The notes under the pieces: model-generated
Told to the model about the DNA's origin: nothing
Seen by the model: the letters and a program-made list of their open reading frames with translations, nothing else
Databases searched by the model: none
Assembly: GCA_963922205.1 (NCBI GenBank)
Contig: CAWUHX010000042.1
Coordinates: 1,426,001 to 1,490,000, forward strand
Source: Romanomermis culicivorax
Lineage: Eukaryota > Nematoda > Enoplea > Mermithida > Mermithidae
DNA length: 64,000 nt
Direction of reading: 5' to 3'
Shown: piece by piece, positions 23,439 through 35,758 of the stretch
How the letters are laid out: every line of letters starts with the position of its first letter
How positions within the stretch are numbered: the first letter of the stretch is position 1
Made by a program: the position numbers and the translations under genes

Positions 23439-26400
23439 TTATCTAAAGTTAGGATTAGATTCTTGACCAGCTTTTCTCGACGTAACGATCCAGTTACCCG
23501 TTCTCATTTCTACGTTACGTTGTTTGGTCACATCATACTTCTGTTTCTTCTTCTCAACCAGCGTTATGATCGAACTGACTGCCAAACTGACCGTCAAATT
23601 GGAAAACGCGGCAAAAGTTTTAAAAGGAAAAAGTTGACGATTCTGATCAAAATCATAAAAGGGCAATTTCCAAACGACCGGTATACCCAAGGAATGTTCG
23701 CCGCCAAAAATTCGGACCAAAAATCCGGCCGAAGTTCCGGCTAAATAGCCATATTTTTCTATGAAAGGGCAATACAAGACGAGAAAAAATTGCGGGAAAA
23801 TAACGACGAAAACGAAATCCGAACAAAAAACCCACAAATTGTAGACGCTACGGTCCAAAATGGCCAAAAAACAGGCCAAAGCCCCGGCGCACAGGAAGCC
23901 CAATCGGACGACCCACAACAATTCCTTGTTCGTGGCTCGGGGTCGTAGGACGGCGTGGTAGACGTTGTGACAAAACATGGAACTGGTGGAGAGGACTGAG
24001 GCGTCGGTGGACGACATGACGCCGCCGGCTATGGCGCCTAAACCGAGTAAGGCGACGAAAGTTGGGGTCAAATGTTGCAGAACTAAAGGCAGAATTAGCT
24101 GCGAATTTTCCAAGGCGTTTTTGTACCCGTAGCCAATAGCGTCCCAGTCAGTATAGGCTGCAACGTAGCTGAAATATGAAAAATGACTATCGGAAGTTCA
24201 ATTGTGGGGGTACAGTCGTTTAAACTCATTAACAAGCTGAAAAAAATTACTGTAGTTGAAATTGAGAAAATTCAAGTTCCTTTAGTGGAATACTCGTAAT
24301 TTTCAGAAATAAATGCAAGGTGATAAAAAATTGCACACTAAAAATGCTACGACTGCAGTAAACATTATGAGTTTCCGCTTGCTTGCCTTGCAAAAAAATT
24401 TATGGAGCAGCGAACAAAAACAATGAAAATGCAATTCAACAGCATGGTAAAATGATTAAATCTTCTCGAATAGAGCTGAGAGGTTGAAACCAGAGCACCA
24501 CATGGGGGTATGGGGGTATTACCCCGGTCTTAGATTTGGAAATTATTTACTACCCCGGTAAAAACAGCTCACTATAGCAAAAAATTTTAGTAAACCTCAT
24601 CTTCTCCTAAGTAGGATATAGTAATTCGAGGAAAATTGCACAATGTGTGCTTGAGAGGAACGAATTGAAAGGAACCATTGAAGCATTGTTCAACAACAAC
24701 GCGAACACCGCCACAGAGTACAACAAAAGGGAAGCCCAAAGTCACCGACAGGAGCCGGACAGACAGGTTAGACCATGTAGTAGGGGTGCAGAAAGAGATG
24801 ATTGTCTCTTAGCTGAAACATATGCAGGTGTGGGGCCTATTAATAGGCCAGAAGTTAATGAAGGGCAAAGACTAATCTTTGAGCCCAGAAGTTGGAGAGG
24901 TCCAGCTAGAGAAGTTTGATTGGAGGGAACTGAGCAATTCGTAGACGAGTGGAATCAAAACCAACTAGCTCAGCAGCATCAAACTTTAACAAGGGTGGTC
25001 TATAAAGGTAGAGGAAATATTGTTGATCCAAATACCCTTAGACAGGATCAACTGGCATGTTTCCCATATAAGTATTATAGATTTGACAGAGACAATGTAC
25101 CATCAAATCAAGGAGGTGTACCACCACAAAAAGATCCAAACTGAATTATGTTGCAATCATTAAACTCTATATGGATCAAGTTCTTACCACAGCATATGAT
25201 CAGAGGGAGATGCCAACAACTAATTTGGCACAGGAAATTGTTATCAGGAACAGAGCACCCCATGGGGGGTATGGGGGGGTATTACCCCCGTCTTAGATTT
25301 GAAAATTCATTTACTACCCCCATAAAAACAGCTCACTCTAGCAAAAAATTTTGGTAGACTTCATCTTCTCCTCAGTAGGTTATACCAATTCGAGAAAAAT
25401 TGCAGAATGTGTGATTCTGAGGAATTACTCACTGCTATTTTTGACACATTTACTGAGCAAATGATAATGGAAAGTATGCAACTTCTGTGCCATATAACGA
25501 TTTTTAGGAAAGGATATCAGCACATTTATATATACTACTTGTAGAATATCATTCTATATTTAATTGGGAGATCAAATAATGAGTTATGTAAATATGTGAT
25601 TTATTCAAAAATCGCAAGAAAAACATTATGTTCTTAAAATTCTTCCTCATCATACTCTGCTTTCCTTTTTCCAGCTTCTGCATTGGGTCTTCTGTACACA
25701 TATGGTTATATTTCTCCACCCAAGCTGTGGCATACTTTCCTGCTTTGAGTTGAGACATCCGAGGTCCGTTGACGCGGATGCACATGAGTGCAGGAATGGT
25801 ACTTGGCTTCAAACTCGTGATTCATAATCAATTGTGATTAATAATATAAAAGCCCCATTCTGCATCAGCGCTTCCAATTGGAAGCACTGTTGCTACCCTT
25901 ATTAGCGATGGAATGTGCTCATACTCCTGATGATGCTGGTTCAAGTAATGTTTCCAAAAATATGTTGTGCTCGATTTTTGAAATGTGCAGGAATCGGTTG
26001 ACAATCTTCACAAGTCTGACCATTCTCTCCATATAATTAGTACATCCAAGCTGCATGATTGGGAGCCAGAAAATGGAGTTGAAATAGTAAACGTTTTTTG
26101 TCTATAAAAAGCGTAAAGTATGTAGTTTGTAAGTGAGAATTGTTTTAGTACCCACACCACCCCCTCCGCAACAAAATTGAGAGCAAAAAAAGGTCACGGC
26201 ATGGCACGCGGCATATTTCAAGTACTACCCTTACAATTTACGATTTTACCCCTATCTAAATTTACGACCTTGGGGACCTCTGGTTGACACGGTCCCATTC
26301 AAATCAGAAGCGGATTAATATGATGTTCTTTTATGATTTTGGTCTTCCCGTTTTCATGAAAAAACTCGATGTTTTCCTCTACAGTAGTTACAAAGTTTTT

Positions 26401-29400
26401 CAATACGTGAAAGTGGTTTTGAAACCGAACTTACTTTTTCGGTTGTCAGTTCAAAGTAAACGGGCAAAAGATTTTATTTTTCACTTCCATAGCCACACAC
26501 TGATCAAGACATCAAAAAGTGAACCCAGTGAATTTTTTTGTTACAAGTTTTGTCGTCAATTTTAGAAAAATCGGCTTGTTGGAAAGGCTTAGGGGCCAAC
26601 TATACTTCGCCGTACGGTGCCTTACGGCACGTAAGTATAGCAGCTACTTATCATGCGCCGTACGGCACGTTAGTATTGCAGCTACTTATCATTTTCATTT
26701 ACTTATTAACATTTACCACCGTACGGCGTGAAAATAGTCACTCATCGGTGCCGTACGGCACCGCACGGCGCGTGCAGCGAAGTATAGCAGCTCAATGCGG
26801 TGCCGTACGGCACCGTACGACGAAGTATAGTTGGTTCCTTACTGTTCATTTCGTTCGATTTTGGTAAAACCTTTTGGCACTAAAAAGCAGATGTGAATAC
26901 AGCTCCAGAAGTATTGTTATTACTCGAGTGAAAATCTAATGTAAGACCATAGTTATTTTTTTCTAAATGAAAATTGGAATGCAAAAGGATGCTTGCGCAG
27001 AGAGAAATCAAACTATGTTTGTGTACACTTCAATAATTTATTTGTAGCAGATAAGCCTATAACGTGAGAAAAAAGATGTCCGCATGCGTCGCAGATTTTT
27101 TCATTTGCAAGAGAATTTATTTACGTTCCTAGTCTCATATTGAAATGATTGAAATGAGTGTAGAGTAGCTACCTGGAAGAAAAGCGTGGCTTGATCGTGC
27201 GAGTTACTGCAGTACTATCAGGCGATTCATTTTGTGGAAGACCGTACATAGTGGCAAACATGTAACGGAGCCCCGACGTCTGGGGGAGGTCGAGCGACTT
27301 TTTGGAGACGGAGGAGTCTCTGAAGGAAAAAAATCGATTTTTTAACCAAAAAAATCCGAAATACGGTTCACAAAATAGTAATTTTTGTCTAAAAAACAAA
27401 AAAATTTATTCATGGTGCGAAGCGCCGAGTAAATCGACGTTTTTGATCATTCTTGTTTCAAAAACTGACATTTTTTAGTATTTTTCTGACCAAAAGTATG
27501 GGAGTCCCTATGACTACCATATGGCTAGCCATAGGATTGGAACATCTTGGGGAGTCGCCCAATGGCTAGCCATATGGCCGACGATTTCTGGGGACGGGGG
27601 TTCCTATAGCACTTCCCCCCAATCACATGTATGCATAGTGAATATGTCTGCATCAAAGTCGAATGAAAGACGGAACTTATTTTTTGTCATTTTTCAATTT
27701 AGAAGCATACTAAAGCAGACTATAATTTTCAGTCTCCTCTGAGCGTGATTGAGAAAGGAGGAAGAATGAAAAAAACCACTGACTGTTTGAATTTCAGTTA
27801 CAAGCATTCGTAGAAAAATCAGACTATACACATTCAGATTCACAAAAATACAGCTTGAATCGAAAAATCCCAACATACTTATCAATAAATTGGAAGATTT
27901 TGAGCGAAACATTGCATTCAAGTTGAAGAATGACGGAAATTGGTTATGTTGTCAAAATCGTTTGCACAATTCCTTTATAACCATAAGCTTTTTTAATCAA
28001 AAATTCTTGAAGGTTAATTGAGTATGCTCACAAATTGTCAGTGCTATGCGATATATAGTTTAGCGGAAAAACGTAGAAGTATAGCACTAGCTTTTGACAT
28101 TTGACCATAAGGTTAGTTTTACAAACAAAGAAGGCAAAGCTGAAGTATATGTAGGTCTGCGGTCTGCTTTCCTGACTTTCAAAAGCTATAAAATGTGAAC
28201 CTCGCAAGTTAGATCTGGGATCGAGAGTAACTCTACCCTTCCATCATATGTTTTGCATTGCTGAAATCGGCCTTAGCTCGACCCTTGCAATGACGCCTAC
28301 GGTCCGGTTGCAATAAACGAGATAATCGTGAGCTCGAGATAATCGTCAACGTTTTTGTATATGTTTTGTGCGCAAAAAAAGTTCGCAATTACCTCGAACT
28401 CGGGATCCTCCTGTTTATTTCAACCGGCCCAAGATACCTGAATTGCCCGTATAACAGACGTTTCATGGTAAATTTAAGCATACTCGGTTGGGGTAGAAAA
28501 ATTTTGAAAATTTTCCAAAGATTCCAATAATTATGGGATTTATAATTGTGAGGTGGAGTCTATTTTTTATAAAACGGTTTCAAATAGAAAAGTGACACAA
28601 ATCGGTAGGTCGTCAAAATCGTTTACAAGAGCAGATTTGTTAATGTTAAATTTTTCACTCGAAAAATTGTTAAAGGTTAGATAAATATGCTCAAAAGTGT
28701 TATATGGTATATTGTTTACCAGAAAATCGTGAAAACCTGACATACTACTTGCTTTCCACTTTCATTATTTAGAAGCATTTCAAGAAAAACAGACTATATA
28801 AAACTAATCTAAATCATGTACCTTAAATTCCGTGATCAGAATCCAAGAATTCCAGTCACTTTTGATTAACAAGGATTTTGAGTAACTCAAAGCGTACGGG
28901 TATTATTAATTTTCTAGGATATTCATGTGCTCCACAGAAAATTTGAGTCACTAAAATTTTATTTCTTCAACTGAATTGAATAAAGTGCTTATCGGAAATC
29001 TTCTAATGTAAGATACAATCCTTCCTTATTGAATGATGACGTGGGAACTTTTCTGACGTCAAACCTATTTTTCTCGTTTAACCACGACTCCAATTAATAG
29101 AAAAATGAGCTGTTTTCTCCATTATGTTTTACCTACCCCATTATGATAGGCGGTATTGCCAACAGTAAGCAAAAGAATCCGCCAATAATGGACAAAAGTT
29201 GAGCGTTGCGGACACTCCTGGCGGCCAAAACCCTTTGGAAATAGTCTTGCCACGGTATGCCTCCCAAAATAATCAGCGCGTATTCGTCGAAATACCTCGG
29301 CCACTCTTGAACGGTCACGTGACCTAACCAATCAATTCTGTTGGTCGAATTTGGGGCAGCGTCGTTGTAGCTCAAGTTACCAAATGCCTCCCGCGTCAAA

Positions 29401-32400
29401 TTAGCAAAATTTTTAGGTTGAAAAAATTCGTTACGCCATACGTACGGCGTGCAAATTACCAAACCGAAAACGATCATCATCAATTGGGCTACGTCCGTAT
29501 AGCAGACGGAATATTGGCCGCCCAAAAATGTATACAAAACGGCGACCAATGTGCTCAACATGACGGAAGTTTGGAAATTTAGCTCGACGATGACGGCCAA
29601 AGTGGAGCCTAAGGAAGCCACTACGCAGGCCGACCAGAATATTTCGCCCACCAAAGCTGGCAGGTACATTATTGCGCCTAGTTTGGCACCGTAGCGTTGC
29701 TGGAACGGGTCCAGCATGGTGACGTAGTTCCTGGAGCGCATGGGGCCGGCGAAGAATAGGCCACCAACGATAAGAGATAAGGAGTAGCCGATGGGCGCCT
29801 TGAAGATAGGGGAAAATTCATAAGTTGAACTGTGCAGAGAAGGTGGGTTTTCTCCATCCAATTTCTCCACAAATTTTTGTAGGTTTAAGTTTATGTTTGG
29901 AACAGAATTTCATCTGTACTAGATTTTTATGAAGTGAAAACACTTCAACTGTTCTAGTAGTAAGAAAATGGCATGCTGACAGCAATTCTATTCATTCATT
30001 CAGATTTTAACAAAATCTATAAGCAATGCTTCTTAATAAGTTCATATGAATGCTTCTATCTAATTGAAAGAACATAACTCGTTGTGATAAAAATTAGCAA
30101 GACAAATGTTTTCTTCCAAAAAACAAAGTTCGTTCTCCAAAATCAACTGCGATGCCGTCGAATATTCAACATTTCACGATTTTTATGATGATACAGAATA
30201 TTTATAACTGTTCAAAGATTGGCTTTTCAGAGTCAGGTGTGAAATGTCACAGGCTGTCAGGTCAGGACACAATTGATACTCATCAACAAACTGCTGATAT
30301 ATAACAGAATTATGATTTTTTCCATAAAAATGCAATGATTTCATTATGAATTGTTTCCGTTTGACCGCACTTCTGGGGCCTACATCAGTATCAGTAGTTC
30401 AGTTGTTCAGAAGTCCCATAAGCAGTCGTAGATTTTCGTGTCGCACCAATTTTTTGTATTTTAGTGGTACAGTTGCTGCTTCCAGTGGTCCAGTAGTACG
30501 GCATTTTTCGACTGCACAAAAAACTACTTTAGTCCATTTATTAAAACGAGACTAGGAACGTAGAGATAATAGATAAAATTGCAGCAAATTTACGAAAAAA
30601 AGTGTCCGTGAATTTTGGTCTAGTCTGTACATAAGCATCTTTCTGCGTCTCCAGTTTCATTTAGAAAAAATGAAGAATAAATTAATAGGTTTTCTAGTGG
30701 TTCAGCGACTTGATTCGCATTTCTAGTGGTTGAGTAGTTCAGTATTCCCGCCTTAGATAGACCGATGTGTTAGTAACGGTTTTTCATTATGTGAATTTTT
30801 AGTTTTTCTCTTATTACGCTCCGTGGAATGTCAAATGTGCTGCACGGATAAAATTGAAAAATTTTCACGAAAGAAATATTATTTAGATTCCACTAAAAGT
30901 CCATTTTGACAACTAAAAAATTCTAAGCGGACACCAATGCACTCCTGAACCACGAGATTTTTGGTGCAACCGAAGCTTCTCCATAGGCTATTTTTCCAAA
31001 TGAGCATCAGAAAGAAAAATATATATTTATGCAAATAGTAAACAACCTGCGTTCGCGGCCGCCGTTTTTTCAGATTGACTATAGCAGTCAGGACAAAACT
31101 TGAAAAAAGAAAATGTCAGCCTGCGATGCATGGTCATCACGTGTATGAATTTGTTTGCATGTTTTGCATTCCAAGTCACGTTTGGAAATGCATGAAGTAG
31201 TCGTTTTTCGACTACTCTAAAGGTCCGCCGAACCATTAAGCCGCATTTATACTTCACGGCACGGCCACGACCACGGAGGCCGTGACCAATCAGACTGCGC
31301 TAGGAAAAACTGACGTTAAATATGATTGGTTGAACGTCACTTGCACTGAAATTTGATTGGTCACGGCTGCCATGACCGTGGACGTGCCGTGAATTATGAA
31401 TGCGGATTTAAAGCGGTTCAGTAGTTTACTCATTGGCGCAACCGCAAAAATTTGACTACTGAACTACCGAAATTTTAGGATACTGAACCACTTAGCGCCT
31501 AAAGAAGTTCATTAGTCAGGTGAAACCGGCCTCTGACGAAAATTGTATTGAAAGCGTAAAAATTTGGTTTTTTTTCTATCGCGTTCGACTAGTAAACATT
31601 AGTTTAGGACGAATTACGCGTATGTGAATCATGCATAATTATAAACGTTGATTACTTCGTAATGATAGGTTTGGGGACATGACACTGAACGTTCATCTTG
31701 CACAGGGGAACAGTTTTCCACTTTTTTGTCGTAGAAGTTAATATAAAAAAGAAACTGCACTTGGAATAATGACGCCAGGTCAATATCGGTTCGTAAAGGT
31801 CAAGTCTGAATGTCAAAAATTTCCGATATACTAATACGTAGTCGTCTTGAATTTGATGGTCACTCTCATTTATTATCTTTTTCTATTCTTCGCAACATTT
31901 TTTTAAATTTTTGATCATTTTTCTTCTACGAAGCTTCCAAGTTTATTCAAGTTTTTCCTGTTCTCAATTTTTCTTTCCAATAAACAACTTTTAGATGTTT
32001 GAACTACAAAATTTCCTGATTACTTGGTTCAGTTCACACTTCTTTATATCAGACATTGAATTTCCAGGTTATGCTGGTAAAAAATACAATTAAGATTCTA
32101 AGGTTTTCAAAAAATATTGAGCTGCTCGTAAATGATACTGTGAAAGAGGATTTTTGAGTATAACGCAAAATCTATCAACAATGCTTATCTGGGTTGCTGG
32201 AAGCGAATGCCCCTCAAACCCTGACGTAAAATGGTTTGCGGAAATTCCAACTTCTTACTTGCGTCCAAACCAATCCTTGTTTAAAAACTGATTCTGTCGT
32301 GCCCAAAATGTACCCGCCGCCGACCCACACGGCCGTCATGGTGAACATACCCACAACGGTTCCTATATCCCGATTGGCCACGATCATGACCTCGTGGGGT

Positions 32401-35400
32401 GGTGATCGAAATTGTTTGTTGTTGACATCGCATTTTCTCGTTTTCTTCCACGCGGCCCAAAATCCTGAAAATGGAATGTCGTAGAATTTTATTCCGTATG
32501 GTCGTTGGTTGTCATCATACGGATTTCATGTCCCAAATTACTCTATCCTTTTTTTGCTGCATGACATAGGAGAGTTGAACTTGAGAAATAAGATTATGAC
32601 GTTATCAAGTTCATGATTCTACATCGCTTTGCTGTTGTTGAATCTACTTTTTCGGTGCACTCCTATGCTTATTAACGAAAAAACACTTTTCCAGCCAGTG
32701 TGCGTCAAGTTCTCTCGAAGTGTACGAATATTCTAATTATGAGCACACTGCATTTCAATCGTCCCGCATAGTTATTGTAGCAGAAGCATCCTAAATATCC
32801 CAAATGGTCAAAATTTTTTATGTTCTGATATTTTTTGGTCTATGTACATCATTTGATTTCCGGATATGCGTAAGTTTTTAGTGGAAAAATGTTCAAAAAG
32901 TAAATTGAGCCACCGACTGGGACAGCATCACATGCCGCAAACTTTTTCGCTTCTTCATGCATGTAGCTTCTTTAATCCAACAAATATCGTTCAAGATACT
33001 ATAGTTCATTTATTTTCAAATAATGAGCTTCGGAAAGCAAAATAATCCGTAGAAATTGGTGAATAGACAATATACTTACATCGTGGGCTGAAATCATTTT
33101 TTCTTGATTTATTCGTCCATCTGTTATACAGTCTACTCAGAGAGAAGGTGTCCGTATACGCTGGTTATTAACTGCATGAATATCTTTCTGCGCGCGGAAA
33201 AAGATGCACTTATAGGCAGCATTGTTTGTGAAATTTTTGACTGTTGAACCAAAAGTTTCCGGCGATCAACTTCTCGTTCCCCCAAACTAAATGTCCATAT
33301 TACGCTGAGTAACCTTGCAGATGAGGAAAATACTGAACCGATTATTCTGGAAGCATGGCTCTAAAAAATAATATTTATTTTGGCCTTATAAGGCGCTTTG
33401 ATCGTGAATTATCGTCTAAAAACGATCATTTGTCAGATAATTGACGAGAATTCGAGAACGGCCAGTTTATCTCATCAAAAAACTAAAAACAACTCTTTCA
33501 CCGTGTTTTTTGTGAAACTTTCTGTAAAATTATGTACGGGTTGTAGGTTTTGGGTTTGACTAAGACGTTTGAACGCACGGTTAACACGTCGGATTACTGT
33601 AAGTAAATGTATAATTCAGAGTTCAGGACTCATGATTAGTCTAGATATTAGGATTAAATGGAAAACGGCCGATTGATGGTTTGACGTAATCATGGAAAGC
33701 ACAAAGCCCAATAAACATAATAGATCAAATGTTGAATATACGTATAATAAGAATACAGGAACCTCAAGGAAGAATATGGAGCACAAATATCAAAGAATAT
33801 GCTAATATATAATGGAAGGGGGAGACGCGGATACCTATTACTTTACTTATGTGTTTATACTTATGCGTTTTATGCCCTTGGAATTTTTTCAAGTTTTTAC
33901 GCATCGATTGTATAGTTTACACGCACTAGGCTGGTGCTTAGGCACAGACTTAGCCTTGAGTTTAGGCTTAACCTTGGGCTGGCTTATATACCGAAGTGTA
34001 AAAAACTGGGAAAAAATTCGATAAGCCATAAAGTGCATAGGTATCGTTTTATTACCTGTAGATACATATGAAAATTCTACCTGTATTCATAAAATTGGCT
34101 AGACACTACCTAAGGGTAGGATTTTCTAACTACAGGTAGTAATCTGAATGACAAACTTTTTGAATTTTTCACCGCCGAAAACTGTTTGTACAATGTGTTG
34201 AAAAAGACAGAGTGGACGCATTACATTACTGCAATCGGGGCAGATTGGAAGGAAGATCTGATTTTTCGCATTCAATTGGAAAAATCAAACCTCTCCAGCA
34301 TATTAGATTTTCAACCATGTTCAGCATAGATATGACTGATCAATTAAGCCTAAGACCGGACTACTGATTTAAAAAACGCTATTCAGGCGTCATTGCGTGA
34401 TGAATAATTTCAAAAACGACATTCCCCATGATACGGAAATTTTACAAACGGAAAGCAATGAAAAACTGTGACCAATGAAAAAGAATGTCTACTGTTACTC
34501 TGTTGCAGTGTGGTTTATTCAGCTCTTATCTATTGAGTTATGCATATGAACTTTTAATACAGAAAAAGACAGTACAAAGACCATCTGATGAGATACAAAG
34601 TTCGGAGGCAAGATAGACTTTCTGTGTCACTAAATACGAGACATTCAGGCTATCAGTTTGGATCCGATTTCCTGAGCCACTCACAGGAGGTAATTTTTGT
34701 ACAATATTTGAGGCAACACGGACGATTCTAAAAGTACCTTTTTGGCTGTTTTCTTGATTATGTTCCTTCTTTTTCATGATTACTTGTCCTACCTACAGGT
34801 AGATTTCTAATTCATTTCTACCATGTTTTACTACTAATGATTTTTTCCTATAGTCTGTTTTTCTTAAAATGCTTACAAATAATGAAACTGGAAAGCAAGT
34901 AGTGTTTCAGATTTTTGCGATTTTCTGATGAACAAAATATCATGCAGGACTGGAAATTTGTGAGCGTACTGACCTAACGTCTAGGGAGTCTTCGAGTGAA
35001 AAATTTTACAAAAAGAACTTTATGTAAACGATTTTGACGACAGTACTAATTCGTGTCACTTTTCTATTTGGAAGCATGTTATAGAAAATAGACTATAGGT
35101 GCAGATGGAGGTAGAAAACTACCGACAAGTACGATTTTTCCTACCTATAGGTAGGCTTGCCTCCTGTTAGTACTTTATGGATATGGTGTCTGGGAGGAGT
35201 TTAGAATGAGGTTGCTCTAAATAAAAAGAATGTTTGGAGCCTTCTCTGGTAAAGAATATTTGACTAAGGACCATAACTCCAGGAAGACATATAGTTGGAG
35301 AGCAATTCTCGTTTCTAAAGGAAAAGTTATAGATCAAGATGCGGTTTCATCAAAGAGACTTAAGTTCCAGCTGATAGACTTGACTTTATATGTTATACCA

Positions 35401-35758
35401 TGATTGTTAAGGCGCAGCTCAGCAGCAGCTAAACTCATACACACAAAACATACCGCCAAAGTTAAGCTTGTGCTGAGCTGGAGCTTAACTCTGCGTTATA
35501 AAATTTGCCGTTAAGGTGCACATCCGCAGAATTCGAGAATAAGTTTTGATAAAATTGAGAAGTTAGGAGTACATATAAAAAAATAGGGCTGGGTTTCTCC
35601 AAAGAAAAATTTTATAACTTACAGCAAAGTTAAAGTGGAAGTTCAGATTCTTACACTTCCACAATGCATAAAAAATCATCGAAAATCAGTATCTTACCTA
35701 TGGCTAAAATCACCAAGAAAAATACAAACAGTGAAATCAGACTTCCGATGTGAACCAT
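23439..35758 (-). CDS. cho-1: High-affinity choline transporter (SLC5A7/CHT family), 4 exons, 552 aa
   Basis: Minus-strand exons 35758-35698, 32464-32259, 29798-29137 and 24168-23439 join in phase (1, 0, 2) to 553 codons including the stop. The product is a sodium-coupled choline importer of cholinergic nerve terminals, which supplies choline for acetylcholine synthesis. Exon 1 encodes only the start of TM1, from MVHIGSL. Exon 2 has the family landmark [16 protein letters not shown]. Exon 3 has [33 protein letters not shown] and [14 protein letters not shown]. Exon 4 has [28 protein letters not shown] and a 50-residue polar tail. The length suits the family (550-580). NxS/T sites between the middle helices are probably extracellular. 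TTTATCTAAG 12 bases before the ATG could be a cis or trans splice acceptor. The introns (3.2, 2.5 and 5.0 kb) carry at least five MITE-like or hAT insertions. Confidence 0.94.
24647..25250 (+). pseudogene. Broken frame of unknown origin inside the hAT element
   Basis: One reading frame runs from about 24647 to 25250, interrupted only by TGA at 24917 and TGA at 25142. Its composition is protein-like and polar, rich in Gln, Asn and Arg, with no cysteine pattern, zinc knuckle or membrane segment. I recognise no domain. It lies exactly between the two copies of the hAT left end, so it may be captured host or retroelement coding sequence. A protein search of the concatenated frame would decide. 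Confidence 0.4.
25549..25812 (-). pseudogene. hAT transposase C-terminal fragment
   Basis: The minus-strand frame includes [17 protein letters not shown] followed by an aromatic/basic stretch ([11 protein letters not shown]). This resembles the tail that follows the dimerisation region in hAT transposases and in hAT-derived proteins such as ZNF862-like genes (LxALMRIRxNG..L..Y...W). Only about 50 residues are recognisable, with no catalytic core and no BED finger. It matches the orientation expected for the surrounding hAT derivative. Confidence 0.5.
26592..26838. mobile_element. PIF/Harbinger-like palindromic MITE (CCGTACGG-rich)
   Basis: The ends are GGGGCCAACTATACTTCG on the left and its near-perfect reverse complement on the right (GGAACCAACTATACTTCG when inverted). 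TTA sits immediately outside each end, the 3-bp target expected for PIF/Harbinger. The interior is a series of CCGTACGGC palindromes plus two copies of a segment containing AGTATAGCAGCTACTTATCAT. It lies in intron 3 of the choline transporter. There is no coding capacity. Confidence 0.7.
27517..27577. repeat. Inverted repeat of self-palindromic 16-mers
   Basis: CCATATGGCTAGCCAT at 27517-27532 is the exact reverse complement of 27562-27577. Each arm also contains the self-palindrome ATGGCTAGCCAT. The position is inside intron 3 of the choline transporter. Confidence 0.8.
28554..28800 (-). mobile_element. 249-bp-family MITE, copy in choline transporter intron 3
   Basis: A copy of the MITE family with ends TATAGTCTGTTTTTC...AAATGCTTC, here in the orientation that ends AGAAAAACAGACTATA. 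It aligns along its whole length with the reverse complement of 49748-49996, including AAAGTGACACAAATC, TTTTTCACTCGAAAAA and CTACTTGCTTTCCACTTTC. It is more diverged than the two 249-bp copies. Confidence 0.75.
30400..31500. repeat. Scattered GTGGTTCAGTAGTTCAG-type repeats
   Basis: Variants of AGTGGTTCAGTAGTTCAG occur at about 30405, 30470, 30695, 30725 and 31425, and inverted at about 31455-31490 (ACTACTGAACTACC, ACTGAACCACTT). They surround the TTAA-flanked MITE. This may be the decayed arms of a larger foldback element in choline transporter intron 2. No boundary could be fixed. Confidence 0.35.
31236..31411. mobile_element. Foldback MITE flanked by TTAA
   Basis: The left end GCCGCATTTATACTTCAC and the right end (inverted: ATCCGCATTCATAATTCAC) form arms of about 60 bp that share CACGGCACG and CCGTGACCAATCA. 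TTAA lies at both outer borders (31236-31239 and 31408-31411). It sits in intron 2 of the choline transporter. There is no coding capacity. Confidence 0.7.
33930..33990 (+). repeat. Decayed TTAGGC-like repeat
   Basis: Units such as CTTAGGC, CTTAGCC, TTTAGGC and TTAACC follow one another at about 6-12 base spacing. It resembles an old interstitial telomeric array but is too diverged to be sure. The 70-codon frame across it (33812-34024) is therefore probably not a gene. Confidence 0.3.
34849..35097 (+). mobile_element. 249-bp MITE, copy in choline transporter intron 1
   Basis: It begins TATAGTCTGTTTTTC and ends with the inverted form (AAAATAGACTATA). It is the same length and arrangement as 49748-49996, sharing AATGAAACTGGAAAGCAAG, TTTTTGCGATTTTCTGATG, CGAGTGAAAAATTTTACA and GAACTTTATGTAAAC. 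TA borders suggest a Tc1/mariner-type origin. It is flanked by short CCTACCTA..AGGTAG palindromes at about 34790 and 35145. Confidence 0.85.

Larger units (their letters stand above)
24483..26290 (-). mobile_element. hAT element derivative with 8-bp target duplication (24491-26282)
   Basis: The element runs from CAGAGCACCACATGGGG at 24491 to 26282, where the reverse complement reads CAGAGGTCCCCAAGG, a typical hAT end. It is flanked by GTTGAAAC (24483-24490) and GTTGACAC (26283-26290), an 8-bp duplication with one mismatch. It lies in intron 3 of the choline transporter gene. A second copy of the left-end sequence, in the same orientation, starts at 25251 (about 155 bp, close to 24491-24650). 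Inside are a transposase C-terminal fragment on the minus strand and an unidentified broken plus-strand frame. It is non-autonomous. Confidence 0.8.

Noticed and set aside
27169..27320. Exon-like minus-strand stretch with a CCTTCAG acceptor inside the choline transporter's third intron
   Set aside because: Exon 3 (phase 2) joins exon 4 perfectly and gives uninterrupted family sequence. Including this piece adds nothing seen in the family, and part of it is a repeat shared with 39 kb.
32236..32484. Plus-strand ORF of 82 codons
   Set aside because: It is the antisense shadow of choline transporter exon 2.
33812..34024. Plus-strand ORF of 70 codons
   Set aside because: It runs across decayed TTAGGC-like repeats and has repeat-derived composition.
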